NCBI RefSeq assembly: GCF_900105805.1
Contig: NZ_LT629788.1
Span: forward strand, 5,440,501 to 5,504,500
Length of the DNA stretch: 64,000 nucleotides
Origin: Pseudomonas moraviensis
GTDB lineage: Bacteria; Pseudomonadota; Gammaproteobacteria; Pseudomonadales; Pseudomonadaceae
Direction: 5' to 3'
Within the stretch, counting starts at the first letter, position 1. Every line of letters starts with the position of its first letter. Position numbers and translations under genes: made by a program. Positions 8,535-17,108 of this stretch are shown one piece after another. Under the pieces are notes generated by a model. That model saw only the letters and a list, made by a program, of their open reading frames with translations. It ran no database searches and had not been told where the DNA came from.

Positions 8535-9827
8535 GTGAACATTCAACCCGGCACCTATTCCCCCGATCTCGCCGTCCCCGCTGCAAAGCGTGTCTTCGGT
8601 GGTCGCGACCTGTTTTCCCTGTGGTTCTCCCTCGGCATCGGCCTGATGGTTTTGCAGACCGGCGCATTGCTCGCGCCGGGCCTGGGTCTGTCCGGCTCGT
8701 TGCTGGCGATTTTCCTTGGCACGCTGGTGGGCGTACTGCTGCTGGCTGCGGTCGGCGTGATCGGCAGCGACACCGGCCTGTCGTCGATGGCGGCGCTGAA
8801 GCTCAGCCTCGGCCGCAAAGGCGCGAGCCTGCCGGCGTTGCTCAATCTGCTGCAACTGATCGGCTGGGGCTCGTTCGAAATCATCGTCATGCGCGATGCC
8901 GCCAGCCTGCTCGGCACCCGAGCGTTCAGCGAAGGCTCGCTGTGGGCCAATCCGATGCTGTGGACGCTGTTTTTCGGGGCGCTGGCGACCTTGCTCGCCG
9001 TGAGCGGGCCGTTGACGTTCGTGCGGCAGATTCTGCGCAAGTGGGGCATCTGGCTGCTGCTCGCGGCGTGCCTGTGGCTGACCTGGAACCTGTTCGCCAA
9101 AGCCGACCTCCCGGCACTGTGGGCGCGTGCCGGTGACGGTTCGATGCCATTCGCCGTGGGCTTCGACATTGCCATCGCCATGCCGCTGTCGTGGCTGCCG
9201 CTGATTGCCGATTACTCGCGTTTCGGCAAGCGCGCGAAGAACGTGTTTGGTGGCACGGCGGTGGGTTTCTTCATCGGCAATTTCTGGCTGATGAGCCTTG
9301 GCGTCGCTTATACCCTGGCGTTTGCCCCGAGTGGGGAAGTCAACGCGTTGCTGTTGGCTCTGGCGGGCGCCGGTCTGGGCATTCCGCTGCTGCTGATTCT
9401 GTTGGATGAGTCGGAAAACGCTTTCGCCGATATTCATTCGGCGGCGGTTTCCAGCGGGATTCTTTGGCGTCTGAAAGTCGAGCATCTGGCCCTGGCCATC
9501 GGCGTGATCTGCACGCTGATTGCCCTGCTGGCGCCATTGGCGCAGTACCAGAATTTCCTGCTGCTGATCGGCTCGGTGTTCGCGCCGCTGTTCGGCGTGG
9601 TGCTGGTCGATCACTTCATCCTGCGCAAGCGCAGCGCGCAGGTCGCCTCAGCCGCATTGCGCTGGCCGGCGTTGCTGGCGTGGCTGGGTGGGGTCAGCAC
9701 TTACCACTTGCTGGCGAATCTGTACCCGGAGGTCGGCGCCACCCTGCCGGCGCTGGTGCTGGCAGGGCTGCTGCAACTCATCCTGGGCCGGGCTTTCAGT
9801 TACGGCCGGGAAACAGCTCAGGCTTGA
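8535..9827 (+). CDS. cytX: Putative hydroxymethylpyrimidine transporter CytX
   Basis: A 430-residue integral membrane protein of the NCS1 nucleobase:cation symporter family with about 12 hydrophobic segments. Length and the segments FSLWFSLGIGLMVLQTGA and LPLIADYSRF match the CytX branch, usually found under thiamin control or beside thi genes and proposed to import HMP. The neighbouring thiC supports this role, although cytX has no separate THI box and a 195 nt REP-containing gap follows thiC. Its last 32 nt overlap the 3' end of the convergent lipoprotein gene. Cytosine or another pyrimidine remains a possible substrate. Confidence 0.85.
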   Translation: MNIQPGTYSPDLAVPAAKRVFGGRDLFSLWFSLGIGLMVLQTGALLAPGLGLSGSLLAIFLGTLVGVLLLAAVGVIGSDTGLSSMAALKLSLGRKGASLPALLNLLQLIGWGSFEIIVMRDAASLLGTRAFSEGSLWANPMLWTLFFGALATLLAVSGPLTFVRQILRKWGIWLLLAACLWLTWNLFAKADLPALWARAGDGSMPFAVGFDIAIAMPLSWLPLIADYSRFGKRAKNVFGGTAVGFFIGNFWLMSLGVAYTLAFAPSGEVNALLLALAGAGLGIPLLLILLDESENAFADIHSAAVSSGILWRLKVEHLALAIGVICTLIALLAPLAQYQNFLLLIGSVFAPLFGVVLVDHFILRKRSAQVASAALRWPALLAWLGGVSTYHLLANLYPEVGATLPALVLAGLLQLILGRAFSYGRETAQA

Positions 9828-10542
9828 GAATGCCGTTCAGGCGCGGATAAGGAATCTTCAGTTCGACGTGGCCCAGCGCGTAAGGTGCAATGGTGGTCAC
9901 GTCGTACTTGAGGATCACGCCGCCGTAGGTCAGCGCCACGTGCGGGGTTTTGACGAACGGCCAGTTCGCGACGAATTCAGCCTCCTGATCGAGTTTGGTG
10001 CTGATCAGCCAGCTGTTGTGCGCCACTTGTGCGGCTTTCCAGAACGCCTCTTCCTGACCCGGCAGCAACATGTCCGACAGGTTCAGCACCTTGTGCTGCT
10101 GGCGCGAATAGTTGATGAAACCGCGACCCGGAGTGCCATGGGCGCCGCCGGTGTCGAGGTAGCTCGACAGCTCGATGATCACCAGTCCGTCATGCTGCTC
10201 GCGTACTTTTGCTTGCAGGTAGCTGCTGTTGCGCGGGCCGGCGCTGGCCAGGAACTGCTCGCGGTAGGCGGCCAGGGTTGGCGCTACGGGTGCGTTCTTC
10301 TCGGTGCGGGTCATTTGCAGCAGACGCTTTTCGATGATGCCGTCCAGTGCCGGCTCATCCGGGAAGCGCAGGGTGTCGATGTTCACCAACGGGCAATCGG
10401 GGTTGGAACAGCCGGGTTTGAGTTGTTCCGAGGCGTCGCGGGTGGTTTCCAGCGGCGTGCGGTAGTTGGGCTGGAACAGGCTGGCACACGCGCCCAGAGT
10501 CAGGGCAATAGCGGCCACAGAGGCGATTTTGAAAAGCGACAT
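9796..10542 (-). CDS. RsiV-like lipoprotein (DUF3298 family)
   Basis: A 248-residue protein with a lipoprotein signal ending in the lipobox LGAC (Cys19). The rest resembles the RsiV/DUF3298 fold: the YLDTGGAHGTPGRGFINY segment and KVLNLSDMLLPGQEEAFWKA correspond to the GGAHG and L-DLF regions of that family. In Bacillus RsiV binds lysozyme as an anti-sigma factor, but this protein lacks the cytoplasmic anti-sigma segment, so only the extracytoplasmic domain is shared. It should sit in the periplasm attached to a membrane. Function unknown. Its 3' end overlaps cytX by 32 nt. Confidence 0.85.
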   Translation of the reverse strand: MSLFKIASVAAIALTLGACASLFQPNYRTPLETTRDASEQLKPGCSNPDCPLVNIDTLRFPDEPALDGIIEKRLLQMTRTEKNAPVAPTLAAYREQFLASAGPRNSSYLQAKVREQHDGLVIIELSSYLDTGGAHGTPGRGFINYSRQQHKVLNLSDMLLPGQEEAFWKAAQVAHNSWLISTKLDQEAEFVANWPFVKTPHVALTYGGVILKYDVTTIAPYALGHVELKIPYPRLNGILKPELFPGRN

Positions 10543-10769
10543 GGGCGTCCTTTCGAAAGCAGGGGAAGGCGAAAAGTTACCGCTTCGACTCTCAACGAGG
10601 CAGTCAGTTCGCCACTAAGCTAATTAGAGTGGGTTTCACCGTCACCGTCCATCCCGCTGACGGTAAAGGGGCTGCATCAAACGGTGCGGGCGCGTTAGGA
10701 TGGCGCGAAGTCGAGGTTGCCGGTTGTACTCGGAAACCTCGTAATGGATGTGCAGTAAAGAGGATGATT

Positions 10770-11387
10770 ATGACTGACTTTGCCAACGCCATTCCGACCG
10801 CCGTCGATATTGTGCGGCGCGAAAAATGCTACGAGGGCTTCTACAAGCTCGACCGTGTGCACCTGCGCCATGAATTGTTCGCCGGTGGCATGAGCCGCGA
10901 GATCAACCGTGAAATCTTCGTGCGCCACGATGCCGTGTGCGTGTTGCCTTACGATCCGCAGCGCGATGAGGTGGTGCTGATCGAGCAGTTTCGCGTCGGC
11001 GCCATGGGCAAGGCCGACAACCCGTGGCTGGTCGAACTGGTCGCCGGTCTGATCGACAAGGATGAGCAACCGGAAGAAGTTGCTCACCGCGAGGCGCAGG
11101 AGGAAGCTGGGCTGGACATCAAGGCGTTGTGGCCGATGACCAAGTATTTCCCGTCGCCGGGTGGCAGCAACGAGTTCGTGCATTTGTATCTGGGGCGTTG
11201 CAGCACCGACGGCGTCGGCGGTCTGCACGGGCTGGAAGAAGAGGCCGAAGACATTCGCGTTACGGTCTGGGCATTCGAAGATGCCTTGCAGGCCGTTCGT
11301 GACGGACGTATTGCCAACGCGGCGAGCATCATCGCCTTGCAGTGGCTGGCGCTGAACCGCGCCGAAGTGAGGGGGCTATGGTCGTAA
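10770..11387 (+). CDS. nudF: ADP-ribose pyrophosphatase
   Basis: A 205-residue Nudix hydrolase that cleaves ADP-ribose to AMP and ribose-5-phosphate. The Nudix box is intact (GLIDKDEQPEEVAHREAQ followed by EEAGL). The start at 10770 (MTDFANAIPTAV) is preferred because AAAGAGG lies about 6 nt before it; 47 in-frame codons upstream lack family resemblance. The order nudF-yqiB-cpdA-yqiA-parE is the same as in E. coli. The stop overlaps the next start by 10 nt, so the two genes are coupled. Confidence 0.95.
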   Translation: MTDFANAIPTAVDIVRREKCYEGFYKLDRVHLRHELFAGGMSREINREIFVRHDAVCVLPYDPQRDEVVLIEQFRVGAMGKADNPWLVELVAGLIDKDEQPEEVAHREAQEEAGLDIKALWPMTKYFPSPGGSNEFVHLYLGRCSTDGVGGLHGLEEEAEDIRVTVWAFEDALQAVRDGRIANAASIIALQWLALNRAEVRGLWS

Positions 11388-11830
11388 ACAAGCTGCGCGA
11401 TCGTTATCGGGTTGACCTCGTGGGGCTGCAAGCCGCCTGCGAGGCCAACTACGCGCGCCTGATGCGACTGCTGCCGGACATGCGCAACGAACCCGAGGCG
11501 CGGCGTATCGCCGTAACCCAGGGCGAGCAGATGCTCGGCGTGCTCGCCCTCGAAGTGCTGCAGACCTGCCCGTACACCACGACCTTGCAGGTGCGCCAGG
11601 AGCACAGTCTGCCGTGGTTGCCGGTGCCGCAACTGGAGGTACAGGTCTATCACGACGCGCGCATGGCCGAAGTGGTCAGCGCCGAACATGCACGACGCTT
11701 TCGCGGCATCTATCCTTACCCGAACGCCGCCATGCACCAGCCTGATGAGAAGGCCCAGCTCAATGTGTTCCTGGGCGAATGGCTGAGTCATTGCCTGGCG
11801 TTGGGGCACGAGTACGAAGTCGTTCGCTAG
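11378..11830 (+). CDS. yqiB: DUF1249 protein, YqiB family
   Basis: A 150-residue cytoplasmic protein of the DUF1249 family. The start at 11378 (MVVNKLRDRYRVDLVGLQ) overlaps the end of nudF and matches the E. coli yqiB length and position between nudF and cpdA. Conserved-looking blocks are CEANYARLMRLLPDM near the N-terminus and RFRGIYPYPNAAMHQPDEK towards the C-terminus. No catalytic motif is recognisable. Its function is not established; the persistent linkage suggests a housekeeping role near nucleotide signalling genes. Confidence 0.88.
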   Translation: MVVNKLRDRYRVDLVGLQAACEANYARLMRLLPDMRNEPEARRIAVTQGEQMLGVLALEVLQTCPYTTTLQVRQEHSLPWLPVPQLEVQVYHDARMAEVVSAEHARRFRGIYPYPNAAMHQPDEKAQLNVFLGEWLSHCLALGHEYEVVR

Positions 11831-11927
11831 TTGTGAACTGCGTCCGCTTCGGCGGTTTCCCCTTTGTGTCATCCCCCAGCATAATTGCCGCACCCATTCA
11901 TTGCGTGCCTTAGCCCGGGAGAACGCT

Positions 11928-12743
11928 TTGTCCAGCGTATCGACATTGACCAGCGCCGACCCGGCACTGCTCGTGCAGTTGTCCGACAGCCACTTGTTCG
12001 CCGAAGCGGACGGCAAGCTGCTGGGCATGAAGACCCGCGAAAGCCTGCAAAGGGTCATCGACCTGGCGTTGGGGCAACAGCCGCGGATCGACCTGGTGCT
12101 GGCCACCGGAGATATTTCCCAGGACGGCACGCTGGAGTCGTATCAGGCCTTTCGCCAACTGAGCGCGCAGATCGATGCGCCAGCGCGCTGGATTCCCGGC
12201 AATCACGACGAGCCGATGGTCATGGCCGAGGCAGCGGTGCAGAGCACGTTGCTGGAGCCGGTGGTCGATATCGGCAATTGGCGGGTGACGATGCTCGACT
12301 CAGCCGTGCCGGGCTCGGTACCGGGCTATCTGCAGGACGATCAATTGCAGTTGCTGGCGCGCTCGCTGAGCGAAGCGCCGGAGCGCCATCATCTGGTGTG
12401 CTTGCATCATCATCCGGTGTCGATCGGCTGCGCGTGGATGGAGCCGATCGGCCTGCGCAACCCGGAAGCGTTCTTTGAAGTGCTGGATCGCTTTCCTCAG
12501 GCTCGCGCGGTGTTGTGGGGGCATGTGCATCAGGAAATTGATCGTGACCGCAATGGCGTGCGCTTGATGGCCTCGCCTTCGACGTGCATCCAGTTCGAGC
12601 CGGGGAGTGCGGATTTCAAGGTCGGCGAGCAGGCGCCGGGGTATCGGTGGTTGCGGTTGTTGCCGGATGGGCGGTTGGAAACCGGGGTTGAGCGCGTTAC
12701 CGGTTTTGCTTTTACCGTTGATTACGGTTCCGAAGGTTACTGA
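11928..12743 (+). CDS. cpdA: 3',5'-cyclic-AMP phosphodiesterase
   Basis: A 271-residue metallophosphoesterase that hydrolyses cAMP and so modulates CRP/Vfr signalling. All metal-ligand motifs are visible in order: QLSDSHLF, ATGDISQDGT, PGNHDE, CLHHHPV and WGHVHQE. A TTG at 11928 with CCCGGGAGAAC just upstream is chosen as start; an ATG 27 nt upstream is in frame but without a ribosome binding site. The length then agrees with Pseudomonas CpdA. Confidence 0.95.
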   Translation: MSSVSTLTSADPALLVQLSDSHLFAEADGKLLGMKTRESLQRVIDLALGQQPRIDLVLATGDISQDGTLESYQAFRQLSAQIDAPARWIPGNHDEPMVMAEAAVQSTLLEPVVDIGNWRVTMLDSAVPGSVPGYLQDDQLQLLARSLSEAPERHHLVCLHHHPVSIGCAWMEPIGLRNPEAFFEVLDRFPQARAVLWGHVHQEIDRDRNGVRLMASPSTCIQFEPGSADFKVGEQAPGYRWLRLLPDGRLETGVERVTGFAFTVDYGSEGY

Positions 12744-12755
12744 TTTTCGATCAAG

Positions 12756-12936
12756 AGCCCCTCACCCCAGCCCTCTCCCGGAGGGAGAGGGGGCCGACCG
12801 AGGTGTCTTTCGCGATCCGCCGACCTGCAACGGCGGTGGCGATTATGGATTCGCCAAATCACTTTCAAGTCGGTGTATCTCTTTAATATCCCCCAATCAG
12901 TCCCCTCTCCCTTTGGGAGAGGGCTAGGGTGAGGGC
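12756..12936. repeat. Long inverted-repeat element, copy 1 of 3
   Basis: About 180 bp bounded by CCCCTCACCCCAGCCCTCTC on the left and GAGAGGGCTAGGGTGAGGGC on the right. Inner sequence includes GACCGAGGTGTC and a TTCAAGTCGGTGTA segment. Related copies lie at 20337-20524 and 30806-30973. It occupies the cpdA-yqiA gap and may extend read-through hairpins or derive from a non-autonomous mobile repeat. Confidence 0.85.
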
Positions 12937-13033
12937 CGCTCCCGCTGAATGACCAATTTCTCGAAACCACCCCCAATCCCATCTTCTCTCCCTGTAAACT
13001 CCGCAAACCCAAACCGACAGCCAGGGAGCTCAA

Positions 13034-13642
13034 ATGTCCGGTTCGATCCTCTATATCCACGGTTTCAACAGCGCGCCGGCCTCGAAGAAGGCCTGTCAGC
13101 TGGTCGCGGTCATGGAGCGGCTGGGATTGAGCGGGCAATTGCGCGTGCCGGCGCTGCATCACCATCCGCGCGAAGCCATCGGTCAGCTCGAGCAGGCAAT
13201 CGCCGAGCTGGGCCGGCCGTTGCTGGTGGGAAGTTCGCTCGGCGGCTACTATGCGACTCACCTGGCCGAGCGCCATGGCCTGAAAGCCTTGCTGGTCAAT
13301 CCGGCGGTCAGCCCGCACCGGATGTTCGATGGTTATCTGGGCACGCAGAAAAACCTCTATACCGATGAAACCTGGGAACTGACCCACGACCACGTCTCGG
13401 CGCTGGCCGAACTGGAAGTGCCGGCGCCGCAGGATCCGCAGCGTTATCAGGTCTGGTTGCAAACCGGCGACGAAACGCTGGATTATCGCCTCGCCCAACA
13501 GTATTACCGCGCCTGTGCCTTGCGCATCCAGGCTGGCGGCGACCACAGTTTCCAGGGCTTTGCCGGGCAATTGCCGGCGTTGCTGAGTTTTGCCGGCATG
13601 GCTGCCGATATGTATCAGGCAATCGATTTCACCACGCTGTGA
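13034..13642 (+). CDS. yqiA: YqiA-like alpha/beta-hydrolase esterase
   Basis: A 202-residue alpha/beta hydrolase of the YqiA/YcfP family. The nucleophile elbow is GSSLGGYY, the oxyanion region is ILYIHGFNSAPASKK at the N-terminus, and the catalytic His is in GGDHSFQGF near the C-terminus. The E. coli protein is an esterase acting on short acyl esters and palmitoyl-CoA. Here, as there, the gene lies between cpdA and parE. A ribosome binding site (CAGGGAG) precedes the ATG. Confidence 0.92.
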   Translation: MSGSILYIHGFNSAPASKKACQLVAVMERLGLSGQLRVPALHHHPREAIGQLEQAIAELGRPLLVGSSLGGYYATHLAERHGLKALLVNPAVSPHRMFDGYLGTQKNLYTDETWELTHDHVSALAELEVPAPQDPQRYQVWLQTGDETLDYRLAQQYYRACALRIQAGGDHSFQGFAGQLPALLSFAGMAADMYQAIDFTTL

Positions 13643-13683
13643 AGTCTTGCCCCTCTTTCATGAATGACTGACGACGAGACCTT

Positions 13684-15591
13684 ATGGCCACTCCCAGCGC
13701 TAGTTCTTATAACGCCGACGCCATCGAAGTCCTCTCGGGCCTCGACCCGGTGCGCAAACGCCCCGGCATGTACACCGACACCAGTCGGCCGAATCACCTC
13801 GCCCAGGAAGTCATCGACAACAGCGTCGACGAGGCCCTGGCCGGCCACGCCAAATCGGTGCAGGTCATCCTGCACGCCGACCATTCGCTGGAAGTCAGCG
13901 ACGACGGCCGTGGCATGCCCGTCGACATTCACCCGGAAGAGGGTGTGTCCGGCGTTGAACTGATCCTCACCAAACTGCACGCGGGCGGCAAGTTTTCCAA
14001 CAAGAACTACCAGTTCTCCGGCGGTCTGCACGGCGTGGGTATTTCCGTGGTCAACGCGCTGTCCACCGAAGTGCGCGTGCGGGTCAAACGTGACGGCAAC
14101 GAATACCAGATGACCTTCAAGGACGGCTTCAAGGCCTCCGAGCTGGAAATCGTCGGCACCGTTGGCAAGCGCAATACCGGCACCAGCGTGTACTTCGCGC
14201 CGGACCCGAAATACTTTGATTCGCCGAAATTTTCCATCAGCCGCCTCAAGCACGTGCTCAAGGCCAAGGCTGTGCTGTGCCCTGGGCTGCTGGTCAGCTT
14301 CGAAGACAAGGGTACCGGCGAGAAAGTCGAGTGGCATTACGAAGACGGCCTGCGCTCCTACCTGGTGGATGCGGTCAGCGAATTCGAGCGCCTGCCGAAC
14401 GAGCCGTTCTGCGGCGCCTTCGCCGGTAATAAAGAAGCGGTCGACTGGGCGCTGCTGTGGCTGCCGGAAGGCGGCGACGCGGTGCAGGAAAGCTACGTCA
14501 ACCTGATCCCGACCGCGCAGGGCGGTACCCACGTCAATGGTTTGCGTCAGGGCCTGCTCGATGCGATGCGCGAGTTCTGCGAATTCCGCAGCCTGCTGCC
14601 GCGCGGCGTGAAACTGGCGCCGGAAGACGTCTGGGAACGCATCGCGTTCGTCCTGTCGATGAAAATGCAGGAACCGCAATTCTCCGGCCAGACCAAAGAA
14701 CGTCTGTCATCCCGGGAAGCGGCGGCGTTCGTCTCCGGTGTGGTCAAGGATGCGTTCAGCCTGTGGCTCAACGCCAACCCGGAAACCGGTCTGGCCCTGG
14801 CCGAACTGGCGATTAACAATGCTGGCCGTCGCCTCAAGGCGAGCAAGAAGGTCGAGCGCAAACGCGTCACTCAAGGCCCGGCGCTGCCCGGCAAACTGGC
14901 TGACTGCGCCGGGCAGGACCCGATGCGTTCCGAGCTGTTTCTGGTCGAGGGTGATTCCGCCGGCGGTTCGGCCAAGCAGGCGCGGGACAAGGAATTCCAG
15001 GCGATCCTGCCGTTGCGCGGCAAGATCCTCAACACTTGGGAAGTCGACGGCAGCGAAGTACTCGCCAGCCAGGAAGTGCACAACATCGCCGTGGCCATCG
15101 GCGTCGATCCGGGCGCGGCGGACATGAGCCAGCTGCGCTACGGCAAGATCTGCATCCTCGCTGACGCCGACTCGGACGGTCTGCACATCGCCACGCTGCT
15201 TTGCGCTCTGTTCGTCCAGCACTTCCGCCCGTTGGTGGATGCCGGTCACGTCTATGTGGCGATGCCGCCGCTGTACCGCATCGACCTCGGCAAAGAGATC
15301 TACTACGCCCTCGACGAAGCCGAGCGCGACGGTATTCTCGATCGCCTGGTGGCCGAGAAGAAGCGCGGCAAGCCGCAGGTCACCCGATTCAAGGGTCTGG
15401 GTGAAATGAACCCGCCGCAACTGCGTGAAACCACCATGGACCCGAATACTCGGCGTCTGGTGCAGTTGACGCTGGGCGAAGACTTCGCCGAAACCTCGGA
15501 AATGATGGACATGCTGCTGGCGAAGAAGCGCGCCGGTGACCGCAAATCCTGGCTGGAATCCAAAGGCAACCTCGCCGAGGTGCTGGCCTGA
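13684..15591 (+). CDS. parE: DNA topoisomerase IV subunit B
   Basis: A 635-residue type IIA topoisomerase ATPase subunit that works with ParC to decatenate chromosomes. The GHKL ATP site is seen in EVIDNSVDEALAGHA, VSDDGRGMPVDIHPEEG and GGLHGVGISVVNALS. The TOPRIM domain carries LVEGDSAGGSAKQARDK, PLRGKILN and DADSDGLHI. Its stop overlaps the ATG of the next gene by one base (TGATG). The three downstream genes lead to parC, so topoisomerase IV is effectively encoded in one run. Confidence 0.98.
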   Translation: MATPSASSYNADAIEVLSGLDPVRKRPGMYTDTSRPNHLAQEVIDNSVDEALAGHAKSVQVILHADHSLEVSDDGRGMPVDIHPEEGVSGVELILTKLHAGGKFSNKNYQFSGGLHGVGISVVNALSTEVRVRVKRDGNEYQMTFKDGFKASELEIVGTVGKRNTGTSVYFAPDPKYFDSPKFSISRLKHVLKAKAVLCPGLLVSFEDKGTGEKVEWHYEDGLRSYLVDAVSEFERLPNEPFCGAFAGNKEAVDWALLWLPEGGDAVQESYVNLIPTAQGGTHVNGLRQGLLDAMREFCEFRSLLPRGVKLAPEDVWERIAFVLSMKMQEPQFSGQTKERLSSREAAAFVSGVVKDAFSLWLNANPETGLALAELAINNAGRRLKASKKVERKRVTQGPALPGKLADCAGQDPMRSELFLVEGDSAGGSAKQARDKEFQAILPLRGKILNTWEVDGSEVLASQEVHNIAVAIGVDPGAADMSQLRYGKICILADADSDGLHIATLLCALFVQHFRPLVDAGHVYVAMPPLYRIDLGKEIYYALDEAERDGILDRLVAEKKRGKPQVTRFKGLGEMNPPQLRETTMDPNTRRLVQLTLGEDFAETSEMMDMLLAKKRAGDRKSWLESKGNLAEVLA

Positions 15592-16580
15592 TGCAGTTTG
15601 GCTGGGCCTTGGCGGGTGCGTTGCTGCTGAGTGCGCTGAGCGTGTCGGCCGAGCCGTTGCAGGAACTGCGCGTGCTCTCCGAGCACCCGGTCGAGGGCAT
15701 GCGCGGCGGCAACCTGTCGGGTCTGGCCATGTGCGGGAATGAACTGTGGACGGTATCCGATCGCGATGACGAGCAGATCTACCGGCTCGATACCCGCGAT
15801 CCGGTCTGGCAAGCGCAAACCGTGCACATCGACGTGCCGCCGGTGCCCGAAAGCGGCTTGCCTTGGGGCTTGAGCTCGCGTACCTGGGCGGCGTCGTTCA
15901 TTCGCGGTGGCGATCTGGATTTCGAAGGCATCAGTTGCGACAGCGCTGGCAATCGCTACATCGTCAGTGAGGCTCACGCAGCGGTATTGCAGGTGCCGGT
16001 CAGCGGCCCGGCAAACTGGCTGAAGATCTCGCCGCTGCTGGTTCGCGAGGCGCGGGCGAGCGGCCTGCTGCTGAAGTTCAATTCGATCTTCGAGGGCTTG
16101 GCGATCAACCCGGCCGGTGATCAGATGTGGCTGGCCGCCGAACGGCAAAAGCGCGGCCTGCTGCTGATCAAGCGCCAGCAGACGGTGTGGGATTGCGACG
16201 GTCGCTGCGTGCTGCTCAGTGAGGGCGGCAAGGAGATGCAGCCGCCACAGTTTCCCAAGGCGAAAGCGGTTCATCGCGACTTTTCCGACATTTCATTGTT
16301 CAACGGCAAGCTGTTTACTCTTGAACGCAACGCTTATGAGATCTGTCGTCGCGATGCACAGACGGCCAAGGTCGAGAAATGCTGGTCGTATGCCGATGAA
16401 CTGTTGCAGGAAAAACGTCGCTACTCGCAGAACTACGGGCTGGAAGAAGCGCTGATCGTTGACGCCGAGGGCGCGTGGATCGGCGTCGATAATAATTTCG
16501 GCCCGCGTGCCGACGGCGAGGCCCGCCCGGTGGTCTGGCGCTTCGCCGCACCGGACGGTGGCTGGAGCGCCAGGCCATGA
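15591..16580 (+). CDS. Secreted esterase-like / phytase-like beta-propeller protein
   Basis: A 329-residue exported protein. The first 20 residues (MQFGWALAGALLLSALSVSA) are a signal peptide. The mature part resembles the esterase-like activity of phytase family, a beta-propeller seen in LSGLAMCGNELWTVSDRDDE, GDLDFEGISCD and FEGLAINPAGDQMWLA. In the periplasm it may hydrolyse phosphate or carboxyl esters, but the substrate is unknown. It is embedded between parE and parC, overlapping parE by 1 nt and the following protease gene by 4 nt. Confidence 0.85.
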   Translation: MQFGWALAGALLLSALSVSAEPLQELRVLSEHPVEGMRGGNLSGLAMCGNELWTVSDRDDEQIYRLDTRDPVWQAQTVHIDVPPVPESGLPWGLSSRTWAASFIRGGDLDFEGISCDSAGNRYIVSEAHAAVLQVPVSGPANWLKISPLLVREARASGLLLKFNSIFEGLAINPAGDQMWLAAERQKRGLLLIKRQQTVWDCDGRCVLLSEGGKEMQPPQFPKAKAVHRDFSDISLFNGKLFTLERNAYEICRRDAQTAKVEKCWSYADELLQEKRRYSQNYGLEEALIVDAEGAWIGVDNNFGPRADGEARPVVWRFAAPDGGWSARP

Positions 16581-17101
16581 GCCGGCAACCGCCGGGCAAG
16601 CGTGCCGGTCGGGTGTTGATGGTTCTCGCCTGGTGCGCGGCGCTGTTTCTCGCGACGAAATTTTTCGGGCAGTGGGAACAGCGCCAGCAGAATCCGAACA
16701 TCGTGGTCACGTCGGAGCAGGGCGAAGGCTTTATCGAGGTGAAACTGGCGAGCAATGCCCAAGGGCATTTTGTCGCCAGCGGCCAGATCAACGGCGAGCC
16801 GGTCGAGTTCATGCTCGACACCGGCGCTACCGATGTCGCGATTCCCGCGGATCTGGCCAAGCGTTTGAAACTGCAAGAAGGTTTCGGCGTGACCCTGAGC
16901 ACGGCCAATGGCCTGAGCCAGGGTTATCGAACGAAGATTGCCCGCCTGCAATTGGGCGACATTGTGCTGCGGGATGTCCGCGCACTGGTGGCGCCGGGGC
17001 TGCATGGCGATCAGGTGCTGCTCGGCATGAGCGCCCTGAACAAACTTGAATTTACCCAGCGCGGTGGCACCATGCTGCTGCGCCAGACAACGAACCAATG
17101 A
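16577..17101 (+). CDS. Retropepsin-like aspartic protease, membrane anchored
   Basis: A 174-residue protein of the clan AA aspartic protease family (TIGR02281 type). An N-terminal hydrophobic anchor (VLMVLAWCAALFLATKFFG) would hold it in the inner membrane with the protease domain outside. The catalytic Asp is in FMLDTGATDVAIP, and VLLGMSALNKLEF is the usual C-terminal flap-supporting motif. Such proteins are dimeric, one Asp per chain. It overlaps the upstream gene by ATGA and ends 7 nt before parC. Substrate unknown. Confidence 0.9.
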   Translation: MSRQPPGKRAGRVLMVLAWCAALFLATKFFGQWEQRQQNPNIVVTSEQGEGFIEVKLASNAQGHFVASGQINGEPVEFMLDTGATDVAIPADLAKRLKLQEGFGVTLSTANGLSQGYRTKIARLQLGDIVLRDVRALVAPGLHGDQVLLGMSALNKLEFTQRGGTMLLRQTTNQ

Positions 17102-17108
17102 GGCCCGC

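Noticed and set aside
12737..13570. Minus-strand frame covering the repeat element and yqiA
   Set aside because: It runs through the inverted-repeat element and opposite a real esterase gene; chance open frame.
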